DNA of 64,000 nucleotides from Erwinia endophytica (GTDB taxonomy: Bacteria > Pseudomonadota > Gammaproteobacteria > Enterobacterales > Enterobacteriaceae). Position 1 is the first letter of the stretch. Each line of letters begins with the position of its first letter. Under the pieces are notes generated by a model that worked only from the letters and a program-made list of their open reading frames with translations, did not search any database and was not told the origin of the DNA. Shown in pieces: positions 36,439 through 46,180 of this stretch. A program made the position numbers and the translations under genes. Location: positions 23,290 to 87,289 of the forward strand of contig NZ_RQVV01000013.1 of assembly GCF_009295515.1 (NCBI RefSeq). The letters run 5' to 3'.

Positions 36439-37302
36439 ATGAAACTCGCAAGCTTTATCTATCAAGGGATCCGTAGCTACGGCATCGTCAGGGACGATGG
36501 CGTGGTTAATCTGGGGGCGCGGCTTGGCAATCGCTATGTTGATTTGAAATCGCTGCTCGCGGCTAACGCGCTGGATGAGGCGCAACGATTGAGTGGTGAG
36601 GCGATAGATATTCATTTTGACGCGATCGAATTTCTGCCGGTAATCGATAACCCAGGGAAAATTCTCTGTGTCGGCATGAATTACGCCGAAAAGCGCAAAG
36701 AATTCGATCAACACAACCCGGCGCCGACATTGTTCGTCCGCTTTGCGGACTCACAAACCGGCCATAACACCCCCATTCTGAAACCACGTTACTCCAGTGA
36801 GTTTGACTATGAAGGTGAGCTGGCGGTGATCATCGGGACCGGTGGCGAAGATATTCCCCGAGAGGTTGCGCTCAGCCATGTCGCTGGCTACAGCTGCTAT
36901 ATGGATGGTTCCGCGCGTGACTGGCAGCATAGCTGGTTTACCGCAGGAAAAAACTGGCGGCAGACCGGCGCATTTGGTCCGTGGATGACCACGGCCGATG
37001 AGATCCCGGATCCGCATCAACTGGCGATCCGTACCTGGTTGAATGGCCACATGGTACAGGACGATAACACTTGCCACATGATCCATCAGGTTGCCGAGCT
37101 TATCGAATACATCAGTACCTTTACTCGCCTGGCGCCTGGTGACGTGATCATCACTGGTTCGCCTGGCGGAGTGGGAAAGAAACGTAACCCGCCGCTCTTT
37201 ATGCAGGCAGGTGATTGTATTGAAGTGGAGATCGAAAACATCGGCCACCTCAGTAACGTGATTATCGATGCGCCAGCTCATGCGTTGACGGCGGCGCACT
37301 AA
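36439..37302 (+). CDS. FAH-superfamily enzyme, candidate oxaloacetate decarboxylase
   Basis: A 287-residue fumarylacetoacetate hydrolase-fold enzyme. Metal ligands are visible in FDYEGELAVIIG (E-x-E) and in the MDGSARDWQ loop, which keeps the ligand Asp where most members read NDVSARD. The AGKNW lysine and TGSPGGVG loop are present. FAH-fold proteins include hydrolases, isomerases and soluble oxaloacetate decarboxylases (FAHD1, Corynebacterium Cg1458). It lies between the transporter and citC, and no OadGAB is present, so cleaving oxaloacetate from citrate lyase is an attractive role. This is an inference. Confidence 0.82.
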   Translation: MKLASFIYQGIRSYGIVRDDGVVNLGARLGNRYVDLKSLLAANALDEAQRLSGEAIDIHFDAIEFLPVIDNPGKILCVGMNYAEKRKEFDQHNPAPTLFVRFADSQTGHNTPILKPRYSSEFDYEGELAVIIGTGGEDIPREVALSHVAGYSCYMDGSARDWQHSWFTAGKNWRQTGAFGPWMTTADEIPDPHQLAIRTWLNGHMVQDDNTCHMIHQVAELIEYISTFTRLAPGDVIITGSPGGVGKKRNPPLFMQAGDCIEVEIENIGHLSNVIIDAPAHALTAAH

Positions 37303-37318
37303 GGATCAAGGCAATACA

Positions 37319-38359
37319 ATGCAAGCACAATGGCCGATTGATTTCCGCGTGGTGGAAGTGAACCGCAACCCTCGCTCGCTGGCCGCGATCCGCACCTTGC
37401 TCTCCGGCAATGGACTGGGTCTGGACCGTGACATCACCACCTTTGTTGCCGCCTGGTCGGGAGAGCGGTTGATGGGGTGCGCTGGTCTTGCCGCCAATGT
37501 TATCAAGTGTGTGGTAGTGGATGAACAACTGCGTGGTGAAAACCTCAGTGCGCGGCTGCTGGCGGAAGTGGAACAGCTTGCGCTGGCTCGCGGACATTTT
37601 CATCTGTTTCTGTATACCCGTTCCTGTCACCGGGAGCGTTTTCAGCACAATGGTTTCTGGCCCATCGCCGAGAGCTCTAACCATGCACTCCTGATGGAGA
37701 ACACGCCGCAGGGCCTCCAGCGTTACTGTCGTTCGCTACAGGCAAGTCGTATGCCGGGACAGCGTATTGGCGCGATAGTGATGAACGCCAATCCTTTTAC
37801 TCTGGGACACCGTTATTTGGTGGAGCAGGCTGCGCGAGCATGCGACTGGTTACAGTTGTTTGTCGTGCGTGAAGACGCGTCGTTCTTTCCCTTCTCGACC
37901 CGGTTGAAAATGGTACAAGCGGGCGTGGCTCATCTGCCGAATGTCACGGTACATCAAGGTTCTCACTACATTATCTCCCGCGCTACTTTTCCTGCCTACT
38001 TCCTGAAAGAGCACAGTGAAGTGCAACAGGCGTGGAGTGAGATAGATCTGCTTATTTTTCGCAATGCGATAGCCCCGGCGCTGGGGATTACTCATCGCTT
38101 CATCGGCAGCGAGCCGTTTTGTGAAATAACCCGGCAGTACAATCAATCTATGCACCAGTTATTAGCGGGAGCGGTAGATGTCGTGGAGATCCAACGGATT
38201 AGCACTGCCGGTCATGTTATTTCCGCATCGGAAGTGCGTCGTTTACTTAACACTCAGCAGTTTTCCAGACTTCGGGACATGGTGCCGGATACCACTTTCG
38301 CGTATCTCGACCCTTGTTACCGTGCGGAACTCGCTGAGGAATCAGGAATATCGTTATGA
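37319..38359 (+). CDS. citC: CitC, [citrate (pro-3S)-lyase] ligase
   Basis: A 346-residue enzyme with an N-terminal GNAT-like region and a C-terminal nucleotidyltransferase fold (MNANPFTLGHRYLVEQAA, the HIGH-type motif, and ISASEVRRLL). It acetylates the thiol of the citrate lyase prosthetic group with ATP and acetate, switching the lyase on. It overlaps citD by four bases and starts the citCDEFXG set. Confidence 0.95.
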   Translation: MQAQWPIDFRVVEVNRNPRSLAAIRTLLSGNGLGLDRDITTFVAAWSGERLMGCAGLAANVIKCVVVDEQLRGENLSARLLAEVEQLALARGHFHLFLYTRSCHRERFQHNGFWPIAESSNHALLMENTPQGLQRYCRSLQASRMPGQRIGAIVMNANPFTLGHRYLVEQAARACDWLQLFVVREDASFFPFSTRLKMVQAGVAHLPNVTVHQGSHYIISRATFPAYFLKEHSEVQQAWSEIDLLIFRNAIAPALGITHRFIGSEPFCEITRQYNQSMHQLLAGAVDVVEIQRISTAGHVISASEVRRLLNTQQFSRLRDMVPDTTFAYLDPCYRAELAEESGISL

Positions 38360-38649
38360 ATATTGTGAGGGAAGCACTGGTCGGGACGTTGGAGTCCAGT
38401 GACCTGAGGGTGAAAGTTGCCCCCGCCGCAGGTGAGCTGGATATTGTTATTCACAGCGAAGTGATCAAACAGTTTGGTGATCAGATCCACCAGGTGGTGA
38501 ACGCCACATTGCGTGCAATGGAGGTGAATCAGGGGTTGATCATTATTGAAGATAAAGGCGCGCTGGATTGTGTGATCCGCGCTCGTCTGCAAAGCGCTAT
38601 TCTGCGTGCCGCCGATGTCAGTGAGAGCGACTGGGGGAAACTGCTGTGA
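38356..38649 (+). CDS. citD: CitD, citrate lyase acyl carrier (gamma) subunit
   Basis: A 97-residue acyl carrier subunit. The serine that receives the phosphoribosyl-dephospho-CoA group is Ser14 in the LESSD motif. It carries the acetyl and citryl thioester during catalysis. It overlaps both citC and citE by four bases. Confidence 0.95.
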   Translation: MNIVREALVGTLESSDLRVKVAPAAGELDIVIHSEVIKQFGDQIHQVVNATLRAMEVNQGLIIIEDKGALDCVIRARLQSAILRAADVSESDWGKLL

Positions 38650-39521
38650 GAAAACTTCGTCGTAGCATGTTATTTCTACCGGGTGCTAACGCCGCCATGC
38701 TCTCCACTGCCTTTGTCTATCGACCGGATTCAATCATGTTCGACCTGGAGGATGCGGTGGCTCTGCGTGAAAAAGACAGTGCGCGTTTGCTGGTATTTCA
38801 TGCTCTGCAACATCCGATGTACCAGGATATCGAAACGGTGGTGCGGATCAACCCGTTGAATACACCATTTGGCTTGCCGGATCTGGAGGCGGTGGTCCGC
38901 GCGGGGGTTGATGTGGTGCGTTTACCGAAAACGGATACCCCGGAAGATATTCACGAGCTGGAACGTCACCTGGCGCGTATCGAACGGGCTTGTGGGCGTG
39001 AAGTAGGCTCAACCCGGTTAATGGCGGCGATAGAATCTGCAATTGGCGTGATTAACGCGGTGGCCATTGCCCGTAGTTCTCCACGTTTGATTGGTATTGC
39101 GTTGGCGGCCTTTGATTATGTGATGGATATGCAAACTGAGCGAGGCGACGGCACCGAGCTGTTTTATGCCCGCTGCGCCGTGTTGCATGCTGCCCGCGCG
39201 GCTGGCATTGACGCCTTCGACGTGGTGTGGTCGGACGTGAATGATGAAGCCGGTTTCCTGCGGGAAGTTGAGTTGGCGCGCAAGATGGGTTTTAACGGTA
39301 AGTCGTTGATCAACCCGCGTCAAATTGAGCTCCTGCATAATGCTTACGCGCCAACCCAACAGGAAGTTGAGTACGCCCAACGGGTTATCGCAGCGGCAGA
39401 AGAGGGGGAACGCAATGGCCTGGGAGTGGTGTCGCTAAACGGCAAAATGATCGACGCTCCTGTTATTAACCATGCCCAGAGGGTACTGGAACGTGCGGCT
39501 GCATCCGGCATCCGTCGTTAA
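38646..39521 (+). CDS. citE: CitE, citrate lyase beta subunit
   Basis: A 291-residue TIM-barrel citryl-ACP lyase. The metal-site acidic residues lie in [16 protein letters not shown] and in the MAAIESAIG and AAFDYVMDM segments. It cleaves citryl-ACP to oxaloacetate and acetyl-ACP. It overlaps citD and is followed 11 bases later by citF. Confidence 0.95.
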   Translation: MRKLRRSMLFLPGANAAMLSTAFVYRPDSIMFDLEDAVALREKDSARLLVFHALQHPMYQDIETVVRINPLNTPFGLPDLEAVVRAGVDVVRLPKTDTPEDIHELERHLARIERACGREVGSTRLMAAIESAIGVINAVAIARSSPRLIGIALAAFDYVMDMQTERGDGTELFYARCAVLHAARAAGIDAFDVVWSDVNDEAGFLREVELARKMGFNGKSLINPRQIELLHNAYAPTQQEVEYAQRVIAAAEEGERNGLGVVSLNGKMIDAPVINHAQRVLERAAASGIRR

Positions 39522-39532
39522 GGACAGAAACC

Positions 39533-41059
39533 ATGAATCTCACAGAACTTCGCCAGATTAACCTTCCGCATTTGCCTGATTTAAAACTCTTTGACAGTGC
39601 CAGTGCGGCCACCCCGTGGTTGGCGGAGGTGAATATGAAGCACCGACGTAAGCTGTGCGCGTCGCTGGAAGAGGCGATCACGCGCAGTGGATTGCAAGAC
39701 GGTATGACTATTTCATTCCACCACGCGTTTCGCGAAGGCGACCGGGTGATTAATCATGTGGTCGCCATGCTGGCGCGGTTGGGTTTTAAAAATCTGACAC
39801 TGGCTTCCAGTTCGCTGATGGCCTGCAATGATGCACTGATCGAGCCTATTCAGAGCGGAGTGATCACTCGCATCTATACTTCCGGGCTACGCGGAAAGCT
39901 GGCTGAGGCCATCTCTCATGGTTTAATGGACGAACCCGTGCAGATCCACTCACATGGCGGCCGTGTAAAACTGTTGCAGGATGGCGAGCTGAAAATTGAT
40001 GTCGCTTTTCTTGGCGTACCGTGTAGCGATGAATTCGGTAACGCTAACGGCACACAGGGTCAATCTGCCTGCGGTTCATTGGGTTATGCGATGGTGGATG
40101 CCCAATTTGCTCAGAAAGTGATATTGCTGACCGAAGAACTGGTGCCGTTCCCCAATATGCCTGCCAGCCTCAGCCAGGATCAGGTGGATATGATAGTCCA
40201 GGTAGAGAGTGTAGGCGATGCGGAGAAAATCAGTGTTGGCGCCGCTCGTGTCACCAGCAACCCGCGCGAACTGATGATTGCCCGCTATGCGACGGAGGTG
40301 ATTGAACACTCTGGCTATTTTAACGACGGTTTTTCCCTGCAGACGGGGTCTGGCGCGGCAGCAACGGCGGTGACCCAGTTTATGGCCGAGAAAATGGTGC
40401 GTCATGGCGTGAAAGCGCGTTTTGCCCTTGGTGGTATCACTGGCAGTCTGGTGGCGTTGCATGAGCAAGGGTTGATTGAAAAATTGCTTGATACCCAGTG
40501 CTTTGACGGTGTGGCGGCGGACTCTCTGCGCCGTAATCCGAACCACGTCGAAATCTCTACCAATGAGTACGCTAATCCTGGCAGTAAAGCGGCCTGCTGT
40601 GATCAACTGGATGTGGTTATCCTCAGTGCGCTGGAGATTGATATCGACTTCAACGTCAATGTTATTACCGGATCTGATGGCGTGATGCGCGGGGCGTCTG
40701 GTGGTCACTGCGATGTAGCGGCGGCGGCGAACTTGACGATCGTGGTGGCACCGCTGCTGCGTAGCCGCATCCCGACAGTGGTAAAACGGGTGACCACTCG
40801 GTTGACGCCTGGCGAAAGCATCGATGTGCTGGTAACTGATCACGGGATAGCCGTTAATCCGGCACGCCCGGAGATCCGCGAGCGTCTGCTGGCGGCTGGG
40901 ATGAATATTATGGATATCACGGCGCTCTACCAACGCGCGATGACCCTGAGTGGAGAGCCAAAACCGATTGCTTTTACTGATCGTATCGTCGGGATAATCC
41001 GCTATCGTGATGGCAGTGTGATTGACGTTGTCCGCCAGCTAAAAGAGGACACAATATGA
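39533..41059 (+). CDS. citF: CitF, citrate lyase alpha subunit (citrate:ACP transferase)
   Basis: A 508-residue CoA-transferase-fold subunit with glycine-rich motifs (NGTQGQSACGSLGYA, GSDGVMRGASGGHCDVA) normal for CitF. It exchanges the acetyl group on CitD for citrate. Full family length. It overlaps citX by four bases. Confidence 0.96.
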   Translation: MNLTELRQINLPHLPDLKLFDSASAATPWLAEVNMKHRRKLCASLEEAITRSGLQDGMTISFHHAFREGDRVINHVVAMLARLGFKNLTLASSSLMACNDALIEPIQSGVITRIYTSGLRGKLAEAISHGLMDEPVQIHSHGGRVKLLQDGELKIDVAFLGVPCSDEFGNANGTQGQSACGSLGYAMVDAQFAQKVILLTEELVPFPNMPASLSQDQVDMIVQVESVGDAEKISVGAARVTSNPRELMIARYATEVIEHSGYFNDGFSLQTGSGAAATAVTQFMAEKMVRHGVKARFALGGITGSLVALHEQGLIEKLLDTQCFDGVAADSLRRNPNHVEISTNEYANPGSKAACCDQLDVVILSALEIDIDFNVNVITGSDGVMRGASGGHCDVAAAANLTIVVAPLLRSRIPTVVKRVTTRLTPGESIDVLVTDHGIAVNPARPEIRERLLAAGMNIMDITALYQRAMTLSGEPKPIAFTDRIVGIIRYRDGSVIDVVRQLKEDTI

Positions 41060-41595
41060 CCTTACTGGCGTCCGCCGGAATGGCGGTCAGTCTGGATGCG
41101 TTGCTGGCGGCGAAGGACCGCCGCGCGGCGTACCAGGCTGACTGGCTCGCTCGCTATCAACAACCGATTATTTCGCTGACGCTGGTGACCCCTGGCGCGG
41201 TAAAAGACAGCGCTCGTTATCGTAACACCATGGGAGTGGCGCTCCAGGTTGGCGACCAGATGCTATGGCGGCATCGCTGGAAGGTGCTCGACCGTCAGGT
41301 GCAGTGGCTGTCTACCGGGGCTGAGGCACTGTGGTGTGTGGCGCATCCAGCGGTAGAAATCAAAGCGCAATGCGCGGAAATAGAACGCACCCATCCACTT
41401 GGCAGACTGTGGGATTTTGATGTTTTTTGCCCGGAAAACGGGCAGGTGGGGCGACATTCGCTGGATCTCAACACCCGCCGTTGTCTGGTGTGCGATCAAC
41501 TGGCTCATGGTTGCGCACGTTCTCGCTGTCATCCCATTGAAGACGTGCTGGCGCGCGTGGATAAATTGATCGATGGCTGGTTTGTTCGCGACTAA
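41056..41595 (+). CDS. citX: CitX, holo-citrate lyase synthase
   Basis: A 179-residue apo-citrate lyase phosphoribosyl-dephospho-CoA transferase. It attaches the cofactor made by CitG to CitD. The LVTPGAVKDSARYRNTMG and DLNTRRCLVCDQLAHGCARSR segments are diagnostic. It overlaps citG by 23 bases. Confidence 0.94.
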   Translation: MTLLASAGMAVSLDALLAAKDRRAAYQADWLARYQQPIISLTLVTPGAVKDSARYRNTMGVALQVGDQMLWRHRWKVLDRQVQWLSTGAEALWCVAHPAVEIKAQCAEIERTHPLGRLWDFDVFCPENGQVGRHSLDLNTRRCLVCDQLAHGCARSRCHPIEDVLARVDKLIDGWFVRD

Positions 41596-42481
41596 CGAGG
41601 CATCAGCAGCGGATGTGCCTGGGCTGGCTGCGCGGGCACTGCGTCTTGAGCTGGATCTCACGCCCAAGCCGGGGCTGGTGGACTGCGACAACAACGGTTC
41701 GCACCAGGATATGGATCATGCGCTTTTTTTGCAAAGTATCGCGGCAATTACACCGTGGTTGTCGGTTTTCGAACAGTCAGGGAAGCGGCATGCGCGACAA
41801 CCTGCCAGTGAACAACTGCGCCTGCTGCGTCCAGAGGGAATCGCTTGCGAGCAGGCGATGTTTGTCGCCACCCATGGCATAAACACCCATAAAGGGGCTA
41901 TTTTCTCGCTTGGATTGCTGTGTTTTACCGCCGGTCGTTTGCAGGCGCAAAACCGTATCATCAGCGCAGATGCGTTGTGTCAGGAGGTCAGTGCAATCTG
42001 TCGCGGTTTGGTCGCGCAGGAGCTGTCAGCCCGCCCGCATGCGGTCACCGCAGGAGAAAAGCAGTTTCGCGAGTATGGTCTGACCGGAGCGCGGGGTGAG
42101 GTGGAGCAGGGCTTTGCTACGGTGCGTGGGGCGATATTGCCGTTCTGGCATCAGGAACAGGGTGAACGGCAATTACATCATGCGTTGCTACGTCTGATGA
42201 GTGTTAATCGGGACAGTAATCTGGTGTCGCGCGGCGGTATCGCCGGGCTGCGTTATGTGCAGAATTATGCCGCGACCTTGCTGGCCACGGCATGGGATGA
42301 CGCTGCCCTGCGTGAGATGGATAACGCGTTGATAGCCCGGCGCTTAAGCCCAGGCGGTAGCGCCGATTTATTGGCGGTTTCTTACGTCCTGGCGGCGTTG
42401 ATGACCCCCGATGCCCGCAGTTCTCACCCGTCATCTGGCCGCGAGAAAATCAGGGCGTTCAGTCAGTGGAGTGAAGGCTGA
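41573..42481 (+). CDS. citG: CitG, triphosphoribosyl-dephospho-CoA synthase
   Basis: A 302-residue enzyme that joins ATP and dephospho-CoA to form the citrate lyase cofactor precursor. Typical segments are LTPKPGLVDCDNNGSHQDMDH, THGINTHKGAIFSLGLL and the SPGGSADLLAV tail. CitX and CitG are separate, as in E. coli. It is the last gene of the citrate operon and converges on the ABC permease gene 45 bases away. Confidence 0.94.
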   Translation: MAGLFATNEASAADVPGLAARALRLELDLTPKPGLVDCDNNGSHQDMDHALFLQSIAAITPWLSVFEQSGKRHARQPASEQLRLLRPEGIACEQAMFVATHGINTHKGAIFSLGLLCFTAGRLQAQNRIISADALCQEVSAICRGLVAQELSARPHAVTAGEKQFREYGLTGARGEVEQGFATVRGAILPFWHQEQGERQLHHALLRLMSVNRDSNLVSRGGIAGLRYVQNYAATLLATAWDDAALREMDNALIARRLSPGGSADLLAVSYVLAALMTPDARSSHPSSGREKIRAFSQWSEG

Positions 42482-42526
42482 GTTTCTGGTTCTCTTCGCC
42501 ATTCATCAAGGGGGAAATGGGACCTC

Positions 42527-43219
42527 TCAGCTTTTCATCCTTAACGCCGCCTCAAGTTTGTCCGCTAATTTGGTGACGAGCCAGGCAATCACCATATAGA
42601 ACACCACTGCTATCAGGAAGGCTTCCAGGTAGTAAAAATTCAGCGCCGCAGTTAACTGGGCCTGAGCAAAGATATCGACCACCTCAATGGCGAATGCCAG
42701 CGACAGCGCTTTCATAATCACCATAAAAGCGTTCGCCAGGTCCGGGATGGCGGCAACGATAATCTGTGGAAACAGGATGCGCCTGAACAACTGACCATTA
42801 CTGTAGCCTAATGAATGGGCGGCATCAGACTGACCGCGGTCAAAGGTGTTCAGCGCGCCTTTCACCACTTCGGCCTGAAACGCCGCCACGCAGGCGGTGA
42901 GCGCCACAATGACTATCAGCCAGTTCGGCATTGAATGCGCATTCATTTTTATCCCCAACAGAGCACTGAACGATTCAAGCGCCAGTGGCAGGCCGTAATA
43001 GGCGAGGAAAATCACCACCACCATCGGGATCCCCTTGAAGGTGATTTTGTACAACACCACCAGTTGCCGCAGCAATGGGATCCGTCGGTGTTCCACCAGG
43101 GCAAACAGTCCGCCGATCAACGTCGAGAGTATAAAGATAGTCAATGCCATTGCCAGTGTGGCTGGCACGGCCCCGAGGATACTCCAGAAGTCCTGAGCTA
43201 ACACTTCAGAATCAAACAT
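42527..43219 (-). CDS. Polar amino acid-type ABC transporter permease
   Basis: A 230-residue HisM/GlnP-type inner-membrane permease with about five helices and the family loop near residue 130 (HSLGYSNGQLFRRILFPQ). Together with the permease encoded just upstream it forms the channel of a polar amino acid or derivative importer. It is the last gene of the seven-gene operon. Confidence 0.88.
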   Translation of the reverse strand: MFDSEVLAQDFWSILGAVPATLAMALTIFILSTLIGGLFALVEHRRIPLLRQLVVLYKITFKGIPMVVVIFLAYYGLPLALESFSALLGIKMNAHSMPNWLIVIVALTACVAAFQAEVVKGALNTFDRGQSDAAHSLGYSNGQLFRRILFPQIIVAAIPDLANAFMVIMKALSLAFAIEVVDIFAQAQLTAALNFYYLEAFLIAVVFYMVIAWLVTKLADKLEAALRMKS

Positions 43220-43233
43220 CGCATATTCTCTTA

Positions 43234-43959
43234 TCAGACGCTTGCCGTGAACTTGACTTTTTCCGCTACCGTAGCAGTGTGCGAGGTGTATTTCGCATGG
43301 CGCAACTCAAAAAAGCGGACGATCAACCAGGCAATCAGGCACAGCAGTGAGTAGATGGCGGCCAGCACCAGGTAGGTGCCAAACTGGTACTGGTTGTAGT
43401 CGCGTTCCATGATCAGATGCGCCGTCGCCATCACGTCCGCTGCACCGATATACATCACCAATGCGACGTTATGGATGAGGTAGATTATCGCGTTGCCATA
43501 GCCTGGTAGCGCTATGTGAATGGCCTGTGGCCCGACGATACGCGTGATTTTCTGGCGAAAGCTGTATCCCAGGCTGTCTGCCGCATGATGTTGCCCACTA
43601 TCAATCGCCAGATAAGCCGGACGCATCACTTCTGACAGATAGCCGCCGTGATACAGGCTCAGCGCCACCATTGCTGCGATAGTGGGGGTGAAGATGTCAT
43701 CCTGTACCCCCAGCATCGCGGCGACCAGCGGCAGTCCATAAAAGGCGACGAATAACTGCAACACCACCGGTACGCTACGGGCGTAGGATACGTAGAGATC
43801 AGCCAGCGAGCTGATGACCACTATCCGACGAATCCGTAACGTCGTCGTCGCCAGAGCCAGCAAAAAACCGGCGAATAGGGCGACAAACATAATCGCCAGC
43901 GTCAACGGCAGGGCCGACAGCAGCTCGGGGATCATGGTAGAAAGATTCACGGTAAACAC
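43234..43959 (-). CDS. Polar amino acid-type ABC transporter permease (second)
   Basis: A 241-residue HisQ-type permease with about five helices and the EAA-type loop (DSLGYSFRQKITRIVGPQAI). It starts 52 bases after the binding protein and ends 14 bases before the other permease. Having two distinct permeases is normal for histidine/cystine-type importers. Confidence 0.88.
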   Translation of the reverse strand: MFTVNLSTMIPELLSALPLTLAIMFVALFAGFLLALATTTLRIRRIVVISSLADLYVSYARSVPVVLQLFVAFYGLPLVAAMLGVQDDIFTPTIAAMVALSLYHGGYLSEVMRPAYLAIDSGQHHAADSLGYSFRQKITRIVGPQAIHIALPGYGNAIIYLIHNVALVMYIGAADVMATAHLIMERDYNQYQFGTYLVLAAIYSLLCLIAWLIVRFFELRHAKYTSHTATVAEKVKFTASV

Positions 43960-44011
43960 TCCTGAGAATTAGGGGCTTTAACCTGCGGATAACAGGCTTC
44001 AGGCGCGTGCG

Positions 44012-44842
44012 TTACTTCATATACTTCACGATGTCTTCGCCGAACCATTTCTGTGAAAGTTTGCTGAGCGTACCGTCATCTCTCAGTGCTTTCAGCGCCT
44101 TATTGACATCATCATTCAGTACCTTGTTCTGTGCTGACTTATGGATAAGGATGTAAGTATTGTCGATGGAGACGGGTTCACTGGTGTTGATCGCCAGTTT
44201 TTGATTATCGATAACGGTCTGCTCACCCAGGTTTGATGGCAGGATTAACGCATCATATTTGCCCTCCTGTACCTCCTTCAGGCGATCCGGGTAGGGCACG
44301 CCCGCACTTGAGGCGGTAATGTCAATTTTGTAGCCAGGAGTAGCCTGTTGCCACTGGGTAACAAATTTATAGACCCCGCCCCCGGCAGTGACAGGTACAA
44401 TCTTTTTGCCGACCAGATCTTTCATACCGTTGATATTGCTATTTTTGTTGCTGTAGATCTTCATCAGGCTTGCACCGATGGGATTAGCGGGAATAAAAAA
44501 CTGTTTACTGCGTGCAGGCGAGGTGAAATAGCCGCCGGTGGCCATGTCGTACTTACCTGTTGCCAGGCCAGTCTCCTGTGCGATATCCGCAGCGCCTTCC
44601 ATCACAAATTTGTACTGCGGCAGTTTCGCGTTGATGGCTTTTAGCACGTCCGGCTCATAGCCCTGAGGCTCCTGACCGAGGGCGCCCCATGACAGCGGTT
44701 TGGATTCTGCCGCCGTGGCGATTTTAATCGTGCGGACGGCGCTGTCAGCGCAGGCGGCAAAGCTGATTGCTGCGGTGGTCAGTGCGAGGCCCACACCGCC
44801 AAGAACGGCCAGACGACGTATGGTGGATTTGATTGCAGGCAT
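44012..44842 (-). CDS. ABC transporter periplasmic substrate-binding protein (amino acid type)
   Basis: A 276-residue SBP_bac_3-family binding protein with a signal peptide (about 1-32). The mature domain has the ATAAESKPLSW and QGYEPDVLKAI segments typical of polar amino acid/opine binders. The ligand is unknown; the linked monooxygenase suggests a modified or sulphur-containing amino compound. Confidence 0.87.
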   Translation of the reverse strand: MPAIKSTIRRLAVLGGVGLALTTAAISFAACADSAVRTIKIATAAESKPLSWGALGQEPQGYEPDVLKAINAKLPQYKFVMEGAADIAQETGLATGKYDMATGGYFTSPARSKQFFIPANPIGASLMKIYSNKNSNINGMKDLVGKKIVPVTAGGGVYKFVTQWQQATPGYKIDITASSAGVPYPDRLKEVQEGKYDALILPSNLGEQTVIDNQKLAINTSEPVSIDNTYILIHKSAQNKVLNDDVNKALKALRDDGTLSKLSQKWFGEDIVKYMK

Positions 44843-44862
44843 GTCTTATTTTCCTTTTATTA

Positions 44863-45600
44863 TCAAAATACGCGTTCAGAGTTGAGGAACTGCGCCAGCC
44901 GTGGCGTGGCAGGGGATGCAAAAATTTCGTCGGGGCTGCCTTCAGCCGCGACCACCCCTTGATCCATAAATACGATGCGACTGGAGATGTTTTTCGCAAA
45001 CTGCATCTCGTGAGTGACCAGTAATGACGTGATGCCGGACGAGGTCACGTCTTTGATCACCTTCAGGACTTCGCCGACCAGTTCCGGATCCAGCGATGAG
45101 GTCGGTTCGTCAAACAGGATGACATCCGGACGGACTGCCAGCGCCCGCGCGATCCCCGTACGCTGCAGTTGTCCACCAGAAAGCTGCGAAGGATAATGAT
45201 CCTGCCGGGTCGCGAGGCCGACGCGATCCAGTTCCTGCAGGGCGATTTCACGCGCCTCTGTTTTGGATTTGCGCTGTACCACCACCAACGGGTCCATGAC
45301 ATTCTCAATCACTGTCATATTCTTGAAAACGTTGAATTGCTGAAACACCATCGCGGTTCGCAGACGGATAGTCTTGATGGCGTGTTTATCCACCGACTGA
45401 TAATCCATATGGATGTTGTCGAGGGTAATGGTGCCGGAGGTCGGCTTCGCCAGATAGTTAATACAGCGTAGCAGGGTGGTCTTGCCAGTACCGCTGGGGC
45501 CGATAATCGACACCACGTCGCCGCGTTTAACCGAGAGATTAACGCCTTTCAGGATCGACGTACTGCCGTAAGAGAGCCTGATATCATTGAGTTCTAGCAC
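44863..45600 (-). CDS. Polar amino acid-type ABC transporter ATPase
   Basis: A 245-residue ATPase of the GlnQ/HisP type: Walker A GPSGTGKTT, Q-loop, signature LSGGQLQRTGIARAL and Walker B ILFDEPTSSL. It drives the import system encoded downstream. It starts 13 bases after the AhpD-like gene, tying transport and catabolism in one operon. Confidence 0.92.
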   Translation of the reverse strand: MLELNDIRLSYGSTSILKGVNLSVKRGDVVSIIGPSGTGKTTLLRCINYLAKPTSGTITLDNIHMDYQSVDKHAIKTIRLRTAMVFQQFNVFKNMTVIENVMDPLVVVQRKSKTEAREIALQELDRVGLATRQDHYPSQLSGGQLQRTGIARALAVRPDVILFDEPTSSLDPELVGEVLKVIKDVTSSGITSLLVTHEMQFAKNISSRIVFMDQGVVAAEGSPDEIFASPATPRLAQFLNSERVF

Positions 45601-45613
45601 TGTGTCGTCTCCT

Positions 45614-46180
45614 TTAGCTGCCGGTTCTGGCTTCGCCGAGGACGTGCATCAGGCGATTGGCCCAGCCAAAAATGGCGACAGCGTGGATCAAATCGATAAT
45701 TTCCGGGTCGTTCAGGCCGACAGTACGCAGTGCGGCGATATCTTCCGGGGTTGCCTCTGCCGGCGTGGTTGAAAGCCGACGCGCAAAGCGATAAATCGCC
45801 GCATCTCGCGGACTAAGCCGTTCGGGCTGGTCAAACCAGAGCGCACTGACCAGCTCGTTGCTATGGGTGAGCTGGGCATGGCGACGGGCGTGAACGACCG
45901 CGCAATATTTGCAACCATTGACCATCGAGGCGGCCAACGCCCCCAGTTCGCGGTCCGGTCGCGCCAGGCCGCCATCGACATACATGATGGCGTTAAACAA
46001 CACGGTACGGGCCAGATAGCTTTCGGGATCGTGCGCCAGCGTGCGAACATACGTCGAAATCTTCAGGTTGGAGGGCGTGACCTTCATCGCTTCCCGTTGT
46101 TCCGGCGTGGCGTTGTGCAGCTCAACCGGGGTGATATAAGGATGCCAGGTTAATGGTTTCAGACTGACCTGTGGGATCAT
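45614..46180 (-). CDS. AhpD/CMD-fold peroxidase-related protein
   Basis: A 188-residue alkylhydroperoxidase D/carboxymuconolactone decarboxylase-fold protein. The redox CxxC with downstream histidine is present (CKYCAVVH, near residue 90). Such proteins act as peroxidases or as partners of flavin monooxygenases. Its start overlaps the stop of the next AhpD-like gene through ATGA. Confidence 0.82.
   Translation of the reverse strand: MIPQVSLKPLTWHPYITPVELHNATPEQREAMKVTPSNLKISTYVRTLAHDPESYLARTVLFNAIMYVDGGLARPDRELGALAASMVNGCKYCAVVHARRHAQLTHSNELVSALWFDQPERLSPRDAAIYRFARRLSTTPAEATPEDIAALRTVGLNDPEIIDLIHAVAIFGWANRLMHVLGEARTGS

Noticed and set aside
40076..40933. Minus-strand frame of 285 codons inside citF
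   Set aside because: Antisense shadow of citF with low-complexity basic product and no recognisable motif.
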